Source: Actinomycetes bacterium
GTDB taxonomy: Bacteria; Actinomycetota; Coriobacteriia; Coriobacteriales; Eggerthellaceae
Direction of reading: 5' to 3'
Length of the DNA: 7,335 nt
Assembly (NCBI GenBank): GCA_023403475.1
Contig: JAEYEL010000095.1
Coordinates: 1-7,335, forward strand
This document shows positions 1 to 5,190 of the stretch, one piece after another. Under the pieces are notes generated by a model. It saw only the letters and a program-made list of their open reading frames with translations. It did not search any database and was not told the origin of the DNA. Within the stretch, counting starts at the first letter, position 1, and the number at the start of each line of letters is the position of its first letter. The position numbers and the translations under genes were made by a program.

Positions 1-91
1 CTCTTCCCGGGCATGCGGCAGAAAGCTCCTCGCTGCTCTCTTCCTTTTTACCGTTTTCCGAAAAACGCATTTTTCGGAGCTTTGTTCCCAT
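1..91 (-). CDS. Partial divergent CDS, N-terminus only, function unknown
   Basis: Reading the minus strand, an ATG (complement of 89-91) opens a frame of 30 codons that stays open to the window edge. The peptide begins MGTKLRKMRFSENGKK and continues hydrophilic and Glu/Ser-rich. I do not recognise a family. Support is contextual: an extended -10-like box lies about 30 nt upstream of the ATG, which would give a short 5' leader, and a weak purine-rich GAAAGAGAG precedes the start. Against it, the same DNA is open on the plus strand as a possible gene tail ending in TAG near 93, and third-position GC does not separate the two readings. The next upstream bases would decide. Confidence 0.35.
   Translation of the reverse strand, partial: MGTKLRKMRFSENGKKEESSEELSAACPGR
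57..78. repeat. Perfect 9-bp inverted repeat (hairpin)
   Basis: TCCGAAAAA (57-65) and TTTTTCGGA (70-78) are perfect reverse complements around a CGCA loop. There is no T-run after either end, so it is not a standard intrinsic terminator. It lies inside the proposed divergent partial gene and may simply be coding sequence. Confidence 0.6.
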
Positions 92-120
92 AGCGCTCTC
101 TTTCGTATGAATGCTCTCAG

Positions 121-129
121 ATTGTATCA
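121..129 (-). promoter_or_regulatory. Extended -10 promoter-like box for divergent gene
   Basis: On the minus strand the sequence reads TGATACAAT, a TGn extension followed by TACAAT, which is one mismatch from TATAAT. No convincing -35 hexamer is visible at 16-17 bp, which fits an extended -10 promoter. A start just downstream would leave roughly 20-25 nt of leader before the ATG at 91. Confidence 0.35.
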
Positions 130-262
130 CCCAGACGCCCTTGCAGCCCGTTCTTGCAGCGCTTGTGCGCTTCTTCGGGTGTTTTTGCACAAAATAACTG
201 ATGGATCTGCGGTCGCATAAAGTGTTTGTAGGAGAGGGCGGCGTGCGCCCTGCTGCTAGCGG

Positions 263-268
263 TATACT
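263..268 (+). promoter_or_regulatory. Possible -10 box upstream of mazG
   Basis: TATACT lies about 30 nt before the mazG ATG. No good -35 hexamer is present 16-18 bp upstream. The rest of the 92-298 intergenic space shows no RNA gene, no terminator with a T-run and no other convincing site. Confidence 0.3.
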
Positions 269-298
269 GCCTTCGTGCATAGGACGAAAGGAACTTCC

Positions 299-1426
299 AT
301 GAACGACCAGCTTGACCCGGCGGCCCGCCGGGCTCCCTCTACGGATTCCGCTGAGGATTCTCTGTCCCTCGGGGTTTTTTCAACCGCCGAAGATTCTTCG
401 GCTCTCGAGATCTTTTCATCTCTCGAGGCGCCTTCGGCCCCCGAAGCGCCTTCTGCTCTGCAGATTGCCTCGCACCCGGCGGAGCATCCGTCGTTCGACC
501 AGTTCGTAGCTACTATTGCAGCGCTGCGTGCGCCGGACGGATGCCCGTGGGACAAAGAGCAGACGCATGGCAGCATTGCGCACAACATGATAGAAGAGGC
601 CTATGAGGCGGTCGATGCCATCGAGGCAGGTAATGTTGCGCATCTGCGTGAAGAGCTAGGCGACGTGCTTTTGCAGGTAGTGCTGCAAAGTCAGATTGCC
701 CGGGATGCGGGCGAGTTCACCATCGACGACGTATGCGCCGACGTGAACGCGAAGATAGTGCGGCGCCATCCGCACGTGTTCGGCGATGCTTCCGCCGCGA
801 GTGCGGGCGACGTGCTGAACCTATGGGATCAGGTGAAGCTTGCGGAACGGCGTGCTGCGGCCGGCGGCGCTGCTGCGGAAGACGGGAGCGACAGGCCGAG
901 CGGAATCGGCGTGGCAGGCGAAGGCATCCCGACAGGCGAAGGCGGTGCAGGGGTCGCAGAAGCCCCGGAAGCCCCATCTGGCCTGCTCGACAGCGTACCG
1001 CGCAGTTTCCCTGCGCTTATGCAGGCGCAGAAGATTTCGCGCAAGGCAGCGGCAGCGGGTTTCGAATGGGACGCACTCGACGATGTGTGGGCGAAGGTGC
1101 ACGAAGAGGTAGGCGAGCTGCGCGAAGCCTATGCCGCCGCCCCGAAAACTCCCGACGGCAAGCTTGACGCTGCTGCGACAGCCGTTGCGGCGGCGGCCGA
1201 TGCAGCTGCCGTCGAGATGGAGCTTGGCGATGTTCTCTTCGCGCTCGTGAACGTCGCGCGCCATATGGGCGTGGATTCCGAAACGGCCCTTCGCGTCTCC
1301 TGCGGCAAGTTCCGTGCCCGCTGGTCGTTCATGGAAAAGGCTGCCTGCGAAAAAGGCGTCGCCGTGGAAGACCTCACGTCCGAAGAGCAAGAATCCCTCT
1401 GGAACGAGGCAAAAGGTCAAGAGTGA
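299..1426 (+). CDS. mazG: MazG-type nucleoside triphosphate pyrophosphohydrolase, extended
   Basis: The 375-residue product should hydrolyse (d)NTPs to NMP and pyrophosphate in the cytosol, as a housecleaning enzyme or modulator of the stringent response. Two tandem MazG domains are visible. The first (about 66-185) contains CPWDKEQTH (82-90), EEAYE (99-103) and EELGD (118-122). The second (about 232-350) contains EEVGE (269-273) and ELGD (308-311). These acidic motifs bind Mg2+ in the all-alpha NTP pyrophosphatase family. E. coli MazG has about 263 residues. The surplus here is a roughly 64-residue N-terminal extension, a Gly/Ala/Glu linker (186-230) and an Ala-rich insert (about 281-305). 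ATG 299 is preferred because AAAGGA (287-292) sits 6 nt before it. An in-frame GTG at 275 lacks such a site. The C-terminal domain is probably the catalytic one, by analogy with E. coli. Confidence 0.93.
   Translation: MNDQLDPAARRAPSTDSAEDSLSLGVFSTAEDSSALEIFSSLEAPSAPEAPSALQIASHPAEHPSFDQFVATIAALRAPDGCPWDKEQTHGSIAHNMIEEAYEAVDAIEAGNVAHLREELGDVLLQVVLQSQIARDAGEFTIDDVCADVNAKIVRRHPHVFGDASAASAGDVLNLWDQVKLAERRAAAGGAAAEDGSDRPSGIGVAGEGIPTGEGGAGVAEAPEAPSGLLDSVPRSFPALMQAQKISRKAAAAGFEWDALDDVWAKVHEEVGELREAYAAAPKTPDGKLDAAATAVAAAADAAAVEMELGDVLFALVNVARHMGVDSETALRVSCGKFRARWSFMEKAACEKGVAVEDLTSEEQESLWNEAKGQE
398..469 (+). repeat. Four 18-bp in-frame repeats in mazG 5' end
   Basis: Four consecutive 18-bp units encode the six-residue blocks SALEIF, SSLEAP, SAPEAP and SALQIA (residues 34-57). 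A larger imperfect duplication precedes them: residues 17-27 (SAEDSLSLGVF) and 28-39 (STAEDSSALEIF). The repeats end just before the first MazG domain, so they make a low-complexity extension. Confidence 0.75.
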
Positions 1427-1481
1427 AGAGCGATGCAGAGTTTTCATAAGCTTCCACCTTTGACCTAATAGGAGGTTGGAC

Positions 1482-1628
1482 GTGCTCAAGAAGATAACCG
1501 CTGTGTATCCGATGGAAGATTTCGTTCGTCTTGTCTGGTTTGAAGGCGGGGAAGCTAAGACATGCGATGTGGCTTCGCTTTTGAACGAATGGGATGCTGC
1601 TAGAATATTCGTAGACGCGAAGCTTTGA
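1482..1628 (+). CDS. Short DUF2442-like protein, probably C-terminally truncated
   Basis: A GTG-initiated frame of 48 codons reads MLKKITAVYPMEDFVRLVWF and then an acidic stretch ending in IFVDAKL. This resembles the N-terminal half of DUF2442 proteins, which typically start M-[LY]-x-K-I-x-x-V-x-P and have a central FxxGE motif (here FEGGE). DUF2442 members usually have about 70-90 residues, so some 25-40 are missing. They are often paired with a DUF4160 gene, and none is seen here. The start is well supported: GGAGGT (1471-1476) lies 5 nt before the GTG. No continuation of the domain is visible after the TGA, so it is either a pseudogene fragment or a minimal form. Function in the family is poorly defined. 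Confidence 0.6.
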   Translation: MLKKITAVYPMEDFVRLVWFEGGEAKTCDVASLLNEWDAARIFVDAKL

Positions 1629-1653
1629 AATTTCATCTGTGAAGAGCAACTGA

Positions 1654-1666
1654 TGCAAATTTTGCA
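1654..1666. promoter_or_regulatory. 13-bp palindrome upstream of ATPase gene
   Basis: TGCAAA-T-TTTGCA is a perfect dyad with a single central base, in the AT-rich gap between the DUF2442 fragment and the ATPase. It could be an operator for the downstream gene. Short AT-rich dyads also occur by chance. No paired -35/-10 set is convincing in 1629-1778, although GATAAT (1733-1738) could be a -10. Confidence 0.25.
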
Positions 1667-1778
1667 AAGCCATGCTCGCTAATATCTACAGATTTTTGCA
1701 GCAATAAGCAATATGTATCTCTGGATTTATGCGATAATTGGCGAATCGAATCTATCGATTTTTGTCGATTGGAGCATT

Positions 1779-3134
1779 ATGCTGCGAAGGAGAATCACCG
1801 AAAAGCTTGCTGTGTGGAAGGCGTCGTCGCACAAGGCACTTCTGGTAACTGGTGCTCGCCAGATTGGGAAAAGCTATGCAATCAGGGAATTTGGCAAGGC
1901 AAACTATGCCGCTTACTTCGAGGTGAACTTGCTGCTCGACAAAAAGGCGCGCCGCGCGCTCGAAGGGGCGGAAAATGCGACGGATTTCATCAATCGCATC
2001 GCGCTGCTTTTCCCGAATAGGCTTATCGAACACGATACGCTTGTTTTCGTTGACGAAATTCAGGAATACCCCGATATTGTGACTATCGCCAAGGCGCTTG
2101 TCGAGGATGGTCGCTATTCATTCGCATTTTCCGGTTCTATGCTCGGAACTGAGTTCAAAGGGATTTCGTCTTTTCCCGTAGGCTATGTCGAGCAGCTGGT
2201 TATGCGTCCCATGGACTTCGAGGAATTTTGCTGGGCTGTTGGTGTCGAACAGAGGTTCCTCGATCAGATCAGGGACTGCTTATGCAGCCATCGACCTGTC
2301 GATAACTATCTTCACGACATTATGATGAAGAACTTCCGCGCTTATATTGTCGTGGGGGGCATGCCCGAGGTTGTTCGGAATTACATCGATTCCGGTTTCT
2401 CGCTTGTGGAAACGCGCCGCTTGCAAGAGGGTTTGGTGCGGCAGTACGTCCAGGATATCGGGAAATATGCTGAAACGAGAGCATTCGAAGTGCGGGCTAT
2501 ATTCGATCAGATTCCTTTGCAGCTTGAATACGAGTCGCGTCGGTTTGTTGTTTCGTCTTTGAAGGAAGGCGCTCGCCTCGGTTCATACGATCATGATTTC
2601 TTGTGGCTGGTGAACGCCGGCGTCGGGCTTCGGGTCGTGCAAACAACAGAGGCGCGCTGTCCTCTTAAGCGGACGGAAAAAGCATCGATGTTCAAGCTGT
2701 ACGAATCGGATACGGGCATGCTCGTTTCCCGTTATCCGCAAAGCATGGCTCGTGCGATCTATTTGGATATAAAGGATCCGAATTTGGGTGGCGTGTACGA
2801 AAATGTTGTTGCCCAAGAGCTTGTCGCGCAGGAAATAACGCCTTGGTACTATCAATCGGAAGGCGTTGGGGAGGTTGATTTCGTTATCGAGGGAACACGA
2901 GGCAAAGCGGTGCCGATCGAGGTTAAATCGGGAAGGAAGGTTCGGGCTCATGCGGCACTCGATCATCTGCTCGGCATTCCCGATTACAAGATTCGCGAGG
3001 CGGTCGTTTTTTCCCGCAACAACGTGCAGCAAGAAGGCCCCATCCTCTATCTGCCGTTTTACATGACGTTCTGCCTTGGGGAGTTCACAGAAGCATCGTC
3101 GGGCGACTTTTTCCTTGCCCCGGCGATTCCCTGA
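1779..3134 (+). CDS. AAA_14/DUF4143 family ATPase with PD-(D/E)XK-like C-terminus
   Basis: The 451-residue product belongs to the common prokaryotic 'ATP-binding protein' family that joins an AAA_14 domain to DUF4143. Residues 1-130 hold the ATPase core: Walker A GARQIGKS (25-32), Walker B LVFVDE (88-93) and a sensor-like FSGS (117-120). Residues about 190-440 form the DUF4143 part. Within it, GEVDFVIE (364-371) and PIEVKSG (379-385) reproduce the D...ExK layout of restriction-like nucleases. The cellular role of the family is not established. It is not a component of a known transporter or repair complex. ATG 1779 is chosen because family members begin close to M-[LI]-x-R-x-[IL]-x-x-x-L, and GGAG (1771-1774) precedes it. 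The frame also opens 22 codons upstream at 1713, but those residues do not fit the family. No terminator with a T-run follows. It lies 96 bp before fic on the same strand. Confidence 0.88.
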   Translation: MLRRRITEKLAVWKASSHKALLVTGARQIGKSYAIREFGKANYAAYFEVNLLLDKKARRALEGAENATDFINRIALLFPNRLIEHDTLVFVDEIQEYPDIVTIAKALVEDGRYSFAFSGSMLGTEFKGISSFPVGYVEQLVMRPMDFEEFCWAVGVEQRFLDQIRDCLCSHRPVDNYLHDIMMKNFRAYIVVGGMPEVVRNYIDSGFSLVETRRLQEGLVRQYVQDIGKYAETRAFEVRAIFDQIPLQLEYESRRFVVSSLKEGARLGSYDHDFLWLVNAGVGLRVVQTTEARCPLKRTEKASMFKLYESDTGMLVSRYPQSMARAIYLDIKDPNLGGVYENVVAQELVAQEITPWYYQSEGVGEVDFVIEGTRGKAVPIEVKSGRKVRAHAALDHLLGIPDYKIREAVVFSRNNVQQEGPILYLPFYMTFCLGEFTEASSGDFFLAPAIP

Positions 3135-3230
3135 TGCCGACGTGTATCCTATGGTAGTAACAATTTTGTCGGCGAAGCGAGCGCTTGGGTGAACTTAGGC
3201 GCAGCCGCCAACCGGTGAGGGAGAGGCAAG

Positions 3231-3836
3231 ATGGTTCTTGAAAACAAACTGGGCATAACCGATTCTGCGGAGCTTGCCCGCGAGGAAGAAAAGATCAGCA
3301 AGAAGAAAGCCGTGCGGTTGTTTGAAAGCGGCGCGCTGGATGCCCTGCCTGTCGGTACCTTTGCGGGGCTGAAAGCGATTCACGAGTACCTCTTTGGGGA
3401 TATTTACGGTTTTGCAGGCAAAATTCGCACCATCAACTTGGCAAAGGGAAATTTCCGTTTTGCTCCGCTGATATATTTGGAAGCGGCGCTGGCAAATATC
3501 GACAGGATGCCTCAGTCCACCTACGATGAGATTATCGAGAAGTATGTGGAAATGAACATCGCTCACCCATTTCGGGAGGGCAACGGGCGCAGTACTCGCA
3601 TTTGGCTGGATCTGATGCTGAAAAAGGGCATCGGACAGGTGGTTGATTGGAGCAAGGTCGACAAGGGGGACTACCTACTGGCGATGGAGCGCAGTCCCAT
3701 CAAAGACACGGAGATCAAGGTTCTGCTGAAAGCGGCGCTGACCAACGATGTGGACAGCCGCGAGGTCTATATGAAGGGCATCGACCATAGCTATTACTAC
3801 GAGGGATATGCCACCTTTAAGGCAGAAGAACTGTAA
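3231..3836 (+). CDS. fic: Class III Fic family protein adenylyltransferase
   Basis: The 201-residue protein is a single-domain Fic enzyme, expected to transfer AMP from ATP to a hydroxyl side chain of a target protein. The complete motif HPFREGNGRSTR lies at 112-123, with catalytic His112. The flap segment NLAKGNFRFA (69-78) positions the target. At the C-terminus, SYYYEG (187-192) matches the class III inhibitory helix (S/T)xxxE(G/N), so Ser187 and Glu191 should block productive ATP binding in cis. Neisseria meningitidis Fic (NmFic), the closest model I recognise, has the same motif. NmFic is relieved by autoAMPylation of the tyrosine after the Ser (here Tyr188), and such enzymes can modify GyrB and ParE. 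That target assignment is transferred from the family. No separate antitoxin gene is needed or seen. GAGAGG (3221-3226) precedes the ATG. Base composition is visibly less GC-rich than mazG or the ABC genes, which suggests acquisition. Confidence 0.93.
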   Translation: MVLENKLGITDSAELAREEEKISKKKAVRLFESGALDALPVGTFAGLKAIHEYLFGDIYGFAGKIRTINLAKGNFRFAPLIYLEAALANIDRMPQSTYDEIIEKYVEMNIAHPFREGNGRSTRIWLDLMLKKGIGQVVDWSKVDKGDYLLAMERSPIKDTEIKVLLKAALTNDVDSREVYMKGIDHSYYYEGYATFKAEEL

Positions 3837-3838
3837 TT

Positions 3839-3897
3839 GCGCAGACGCCGTCGCGCAAAATTCGATAAGCGCGCATACGCCGTCTGCGCGAAAAATT
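3839..3897. repeat. Two imperfect direct copies of a GCGCA...TGCGC dyad
   Basis: Copy 1 (3839-3862) and copy 2 (3871-3897) share GCGCA-K-ACGCCGTC followed by GCGC and an A-run with TT. Copy 2 is itself a dyad (3871-3889: GCGCA, ACG, C, CGT, TGCGC). In addition, GCGCAGACG (3839-3847) is the exact reverse complement of CGTCTGCGC (3881-3889), so the pair can fold into a larger hairpin. The element starts 3 nt after the fic stop. No T-run follows on either strand, so an intrinsic terminator is not demonstrated. Confidence 0.55.
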
Positions 3898-3948
3898 GCT
3901 ACTGCCTGCGCGCAACGGGATCGCATAGCGGCCTTTTCAGGATGTAGC

Positions 3949-3999
3949 GTGTTGGTTGCGCTTGAGTGTTAGTTGCACTTAAGTGCTGGTTGCACTTGA
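3949..3999 (+). repeat. Three 17-bp tandem repeats with dyad junctions
   Basis: Three head-to-tail 17-bp units lie at 3949-3965, 3966-3982 and 3983-3999, with consensus GTGYTRGTTGCRCTTRA, and a decayed fourth follows. The junction of units 2 and 3 forms the perfect 12-bp palindrome GCACTTAAGTGC (3975-3986). They sit upstream of the binding-protein gene and resemble a clustered regulator-binding site. Confidence 0.7.
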
Positions 4000-4111
4000 C
4001 AGTTGCTTGCTTTACGGAGGAGGTCTAGCTCACACGCGATCTCCCTTTCCTTTCTCTTGGGATTTTGCCTGCTCGGTGACTTTTGGTAACTTTCGGGAAA
4101 CAAGAGATGCC

Positions 4112-4117
4112 TATAAT
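4112..4117 (+). promoter_or_regulatory. Consensus -10 box TATAAT (distal)
   Basis: TATAAT matches the vegetative -10 exactly, 129 bp before the binding-protein ATG. No good -35 is found at 16-18 bp (ACTTTC at 17 bp). It could start a long structured leader. Confidence 0.4.
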
Positions 4118-4160
4118 CGACCAATGCCAAAACAAATCGGCAACAACGTGCAGGTTTGTT

Positions 4161-4166
4161 TATAAT
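4161..4166 (+). promoter_or_regulatory. Consensus -10 box TATAAT (proximal)
   Basis: A second exact TATAAT lies 80 bp before the binding-protein ATG, again with no clear -35 at 16-18 bp. Arms GATGCC/GACC flanking the distal box and GGTC/GGCATC after this one are complementary (4106-4122 with 4167-4177), so the two boxes sit within one interrupted dyad. Confidence 0.4.
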
Positions 4167-4179
4167 GGTCAGGCATCAA

Positions 4180-4215
4180 AAAGAGAGTGCTCTTTCGTCG
4201 TGCGTGCGCACGATG
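4180..4215 (+). promoter_or_regulatory. Two adjacent hairpins in the transporter mRNA leader
   Basis: AAAGAG (4180-4185) pairs with CTCTTT (4190-4195) around AGTG. Immediately after it, TCGTGC (4198-4203) pairs with GCACGA (4208-4213) around GTGC and can extend by a G-U and a C-G pair. Both lie just upstream of the ribosome-binding site (4231-4240), so they could affect translation or mRNA life. They match no riboswitch family I know. Confidence 0.4.
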
Positions 4216-4245
4216 TTACGGAGGGGCCAGGGAGGAAGGAATTCC

Positions 4246-5085
4246 ATGAAGTTGAAGAAGTGGGCGGCTCTTGCCGCTACCGGTGCGCTCGCGGCGTCGT
4301 TGGCACTGTTCGGCTGCTCTTCGGGCAGCAACGACGCGAAAGGCGACGCGAAGGACAAGGCCGAAGAGCCTGCCACCGCAAGCTACACGCTTGTGCAGGA
4401 CGGTACGCTGACTATCGCCACGTCGCCCGATTACCCGCCGTTCGAGAATCTTGAGGGTGATAAGGCCGTGGGCTTAGATATCGACATCGCGCAGGCTATC
4501 GCCGACGATCTGGGTCTGACGCTTGAGGTGAAGCCTCTGCAGTTCGACGGCATTCTCACCGCCATTGCCGCCGGCGGTCAGGCCGACTTGGGCATTTCCG
4601 GGTTCACGGTTGATCCCGAACGCGCCAAGACGGTCGATTTCAGCGAGACCTACTATATCGATGACTTGGCCGTTGCCGCCATGAAGGGTGGTACGGTGAA
4701 CAAGGACAACGCCGCCGAAGAGCTGAACAAGGAAAACGTCGTCATCATGGTTCAGTCGGGCACGTCGGGCGCATCGTACTGCAAGGAGAACTTCCCGAAC
4801 GCCACCATTAAGGAGTTCGGCAATTCCGTTGACGCTTTCGCTGCCATGCAGGCCGGTCAGGACGGAGCCGATTGCTATGTATGCACGAACTATGCGGTAG
4901 TGAAGAAGATGCTTGCGAACGCCTACAGCGATGCCGAGATCGTGCTGCCCATCGCCACGGGCGAGGAGTATGCCATCGCCGTTTCGAAGGACAACCCCGA
5001 GCTGCTCAAGGCTGTAAACGCCTCTATCGAGAAGCTTAAGCAAGACGGCACCATCGACGAGCTTACGAACAAGTGGCTCGGCTAG
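4246..5085 (+). CDS. Amino-acid ABC transporter substrate-binding lipoprotein (SBP_bac_3)
   Basis: The 279-residue protein captures a polar amino acid outside the membrane and delivers it to the permease encoded downstream. Residues 1-24 are a lipoprotein signal: MKLKK, a hydrophobic core, then the lipobox LFGC with lipidated Cys24. A Gly/Asp/Lys-rich tether (25-45) leads into a family 3 solute-binding fold from about 54 to the end. Recognisable parts are TIATSPDYPPFE (56-67), GLDIDIA (76-82), DLGISGFTVDPER (114-126) with Arg126, the usual carboxylate ligand of this family, and DFSETYY (131-137). Unusually, the second lobe reads DCYVCTNYA (209-217), where GlnBP and HisJ have an Asp that binds the ligand amino group. 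The frame extends upstream to 4156, but the signal peptide and AGGAAGGA (4233-4240) fix the start at ATG 4246. Ligand specificity cannot be read with certainty. Confidence 0.93.
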   Translation: MKLKKWAALAATGALAASLALFGCSSGSNDAKGDAKDKAEEPATASYTLVQDGTLTIATSPDYPPFENLEGDKAVGLDIDIAQAIADDLGLTLEVKPLQFDGILTAIAAGGQADLGISGFTVDPERAKTVDFSETYYIDDLAVAAMKGGTVNKDNAAEELNKENVVIMVQSGTSGASYCKENFPNATIKEFGNSVDAFAAMQAGQDGADCYVCTNYAVVKKMLANAYSDAEIVLPIATGEEYAIAVSKDNPELLKAVNASIEKLKQDGTIDELTNKWLG

Positions 5086-5097
5086 TTTGAATTCCTT

Positions 5098-5135
5098 GCT
5101 TGCGGGTTTCTGCTTTGAGGCAGCAGCCCGCAAGC
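5098..5135 (+). promoter_or_regulatory. Strong intercistronic hairpin after binding-protein gene
   Basis: GCTTGCGGG (5098-5106) and CCCGCAAGC (5127-5135) form a perfect 9-bp GC-rich stem. Inside it, CTGC (5110-5113) pairs with GCAG (5120-5123) around TTTGAG. No U-run follows, so it is more likely an mRNA-stabilising or partial-termination element that keeps binding-protein mRNA in excess. A factor-dependent terminator is also possible. Confidence 0.6.
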
Positions 5136-5190
5136 GCTGCTCAGGCTCTCGCAGCTCTCGCGAGCCATCGCTTCTCCTCGAGTTGCGTCT

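Larger units (their letters stand above)
3837..4245. other. 409-bp non-coding region between fic and binding-protein gene
   Basis: Besides the repeats listed separately, this region holds GGAGGAGGT (4016-4024) with no usable start codon after it, a 19-base all-pyrimidine run (4040-4058), two TATAAT boxes and two adjacent leader hairpins. Short open frames that cross it show no family resemblance and no ribosome-binding site in register. I see no RNA gene I can name. Confidence 0.6.

Noticed and set aside
57..78. Intrinsic terminator
   Set aside because: The hairpin is perfect, but its upper part is A/T and no T-run follows on either strand.
821..1636. Long minus-strand open frame opposite mazG
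   Set aside because: It is a shadow of the GC-rich mazG codons, overlaps clear MazG motifs and the DUF2442 fragment, and its translation shows no domain.
3136..3173. GCCGAC/GTCGGC inverted repeat as terminator of the ATPase gene
   Set aside because: Only six base pairs around a 26-nt loop and no T-run after it.
3949..3999. CRISPR-like array
   Set aside because: The units are 17 bp and abut with no spacers, so this is a tandem repeat and not repeat-spacer architecture. No cas gene is visible.
3996..4001. TTGACA as a -35 promoter element
   Set aside because: It matches the consensus, but no acceptable -10 lies 16-18 bp downstream, where GGAGGT is found.
3983..4165. Possible 60-codon gene crossing the intergenic region
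   Set aside because: It starts inside the tandem repeats, has no ribosome-binding site, runs through both promoter boxes and resembles nothing known.
4156..4245. Earlier in-frame start for the binding protein
   Set aside because: It would bury the lipoprotein signal peptide, and a ribosome-binding site sits directly before ATG 4246.
4474..5133. Long minus-strand open frame opposite the binding-protein gene
   Set aside because: The plus strand carries unmistakable lipobox and SBP_bac_3 motifs in this interval, and the antisense translation has none.
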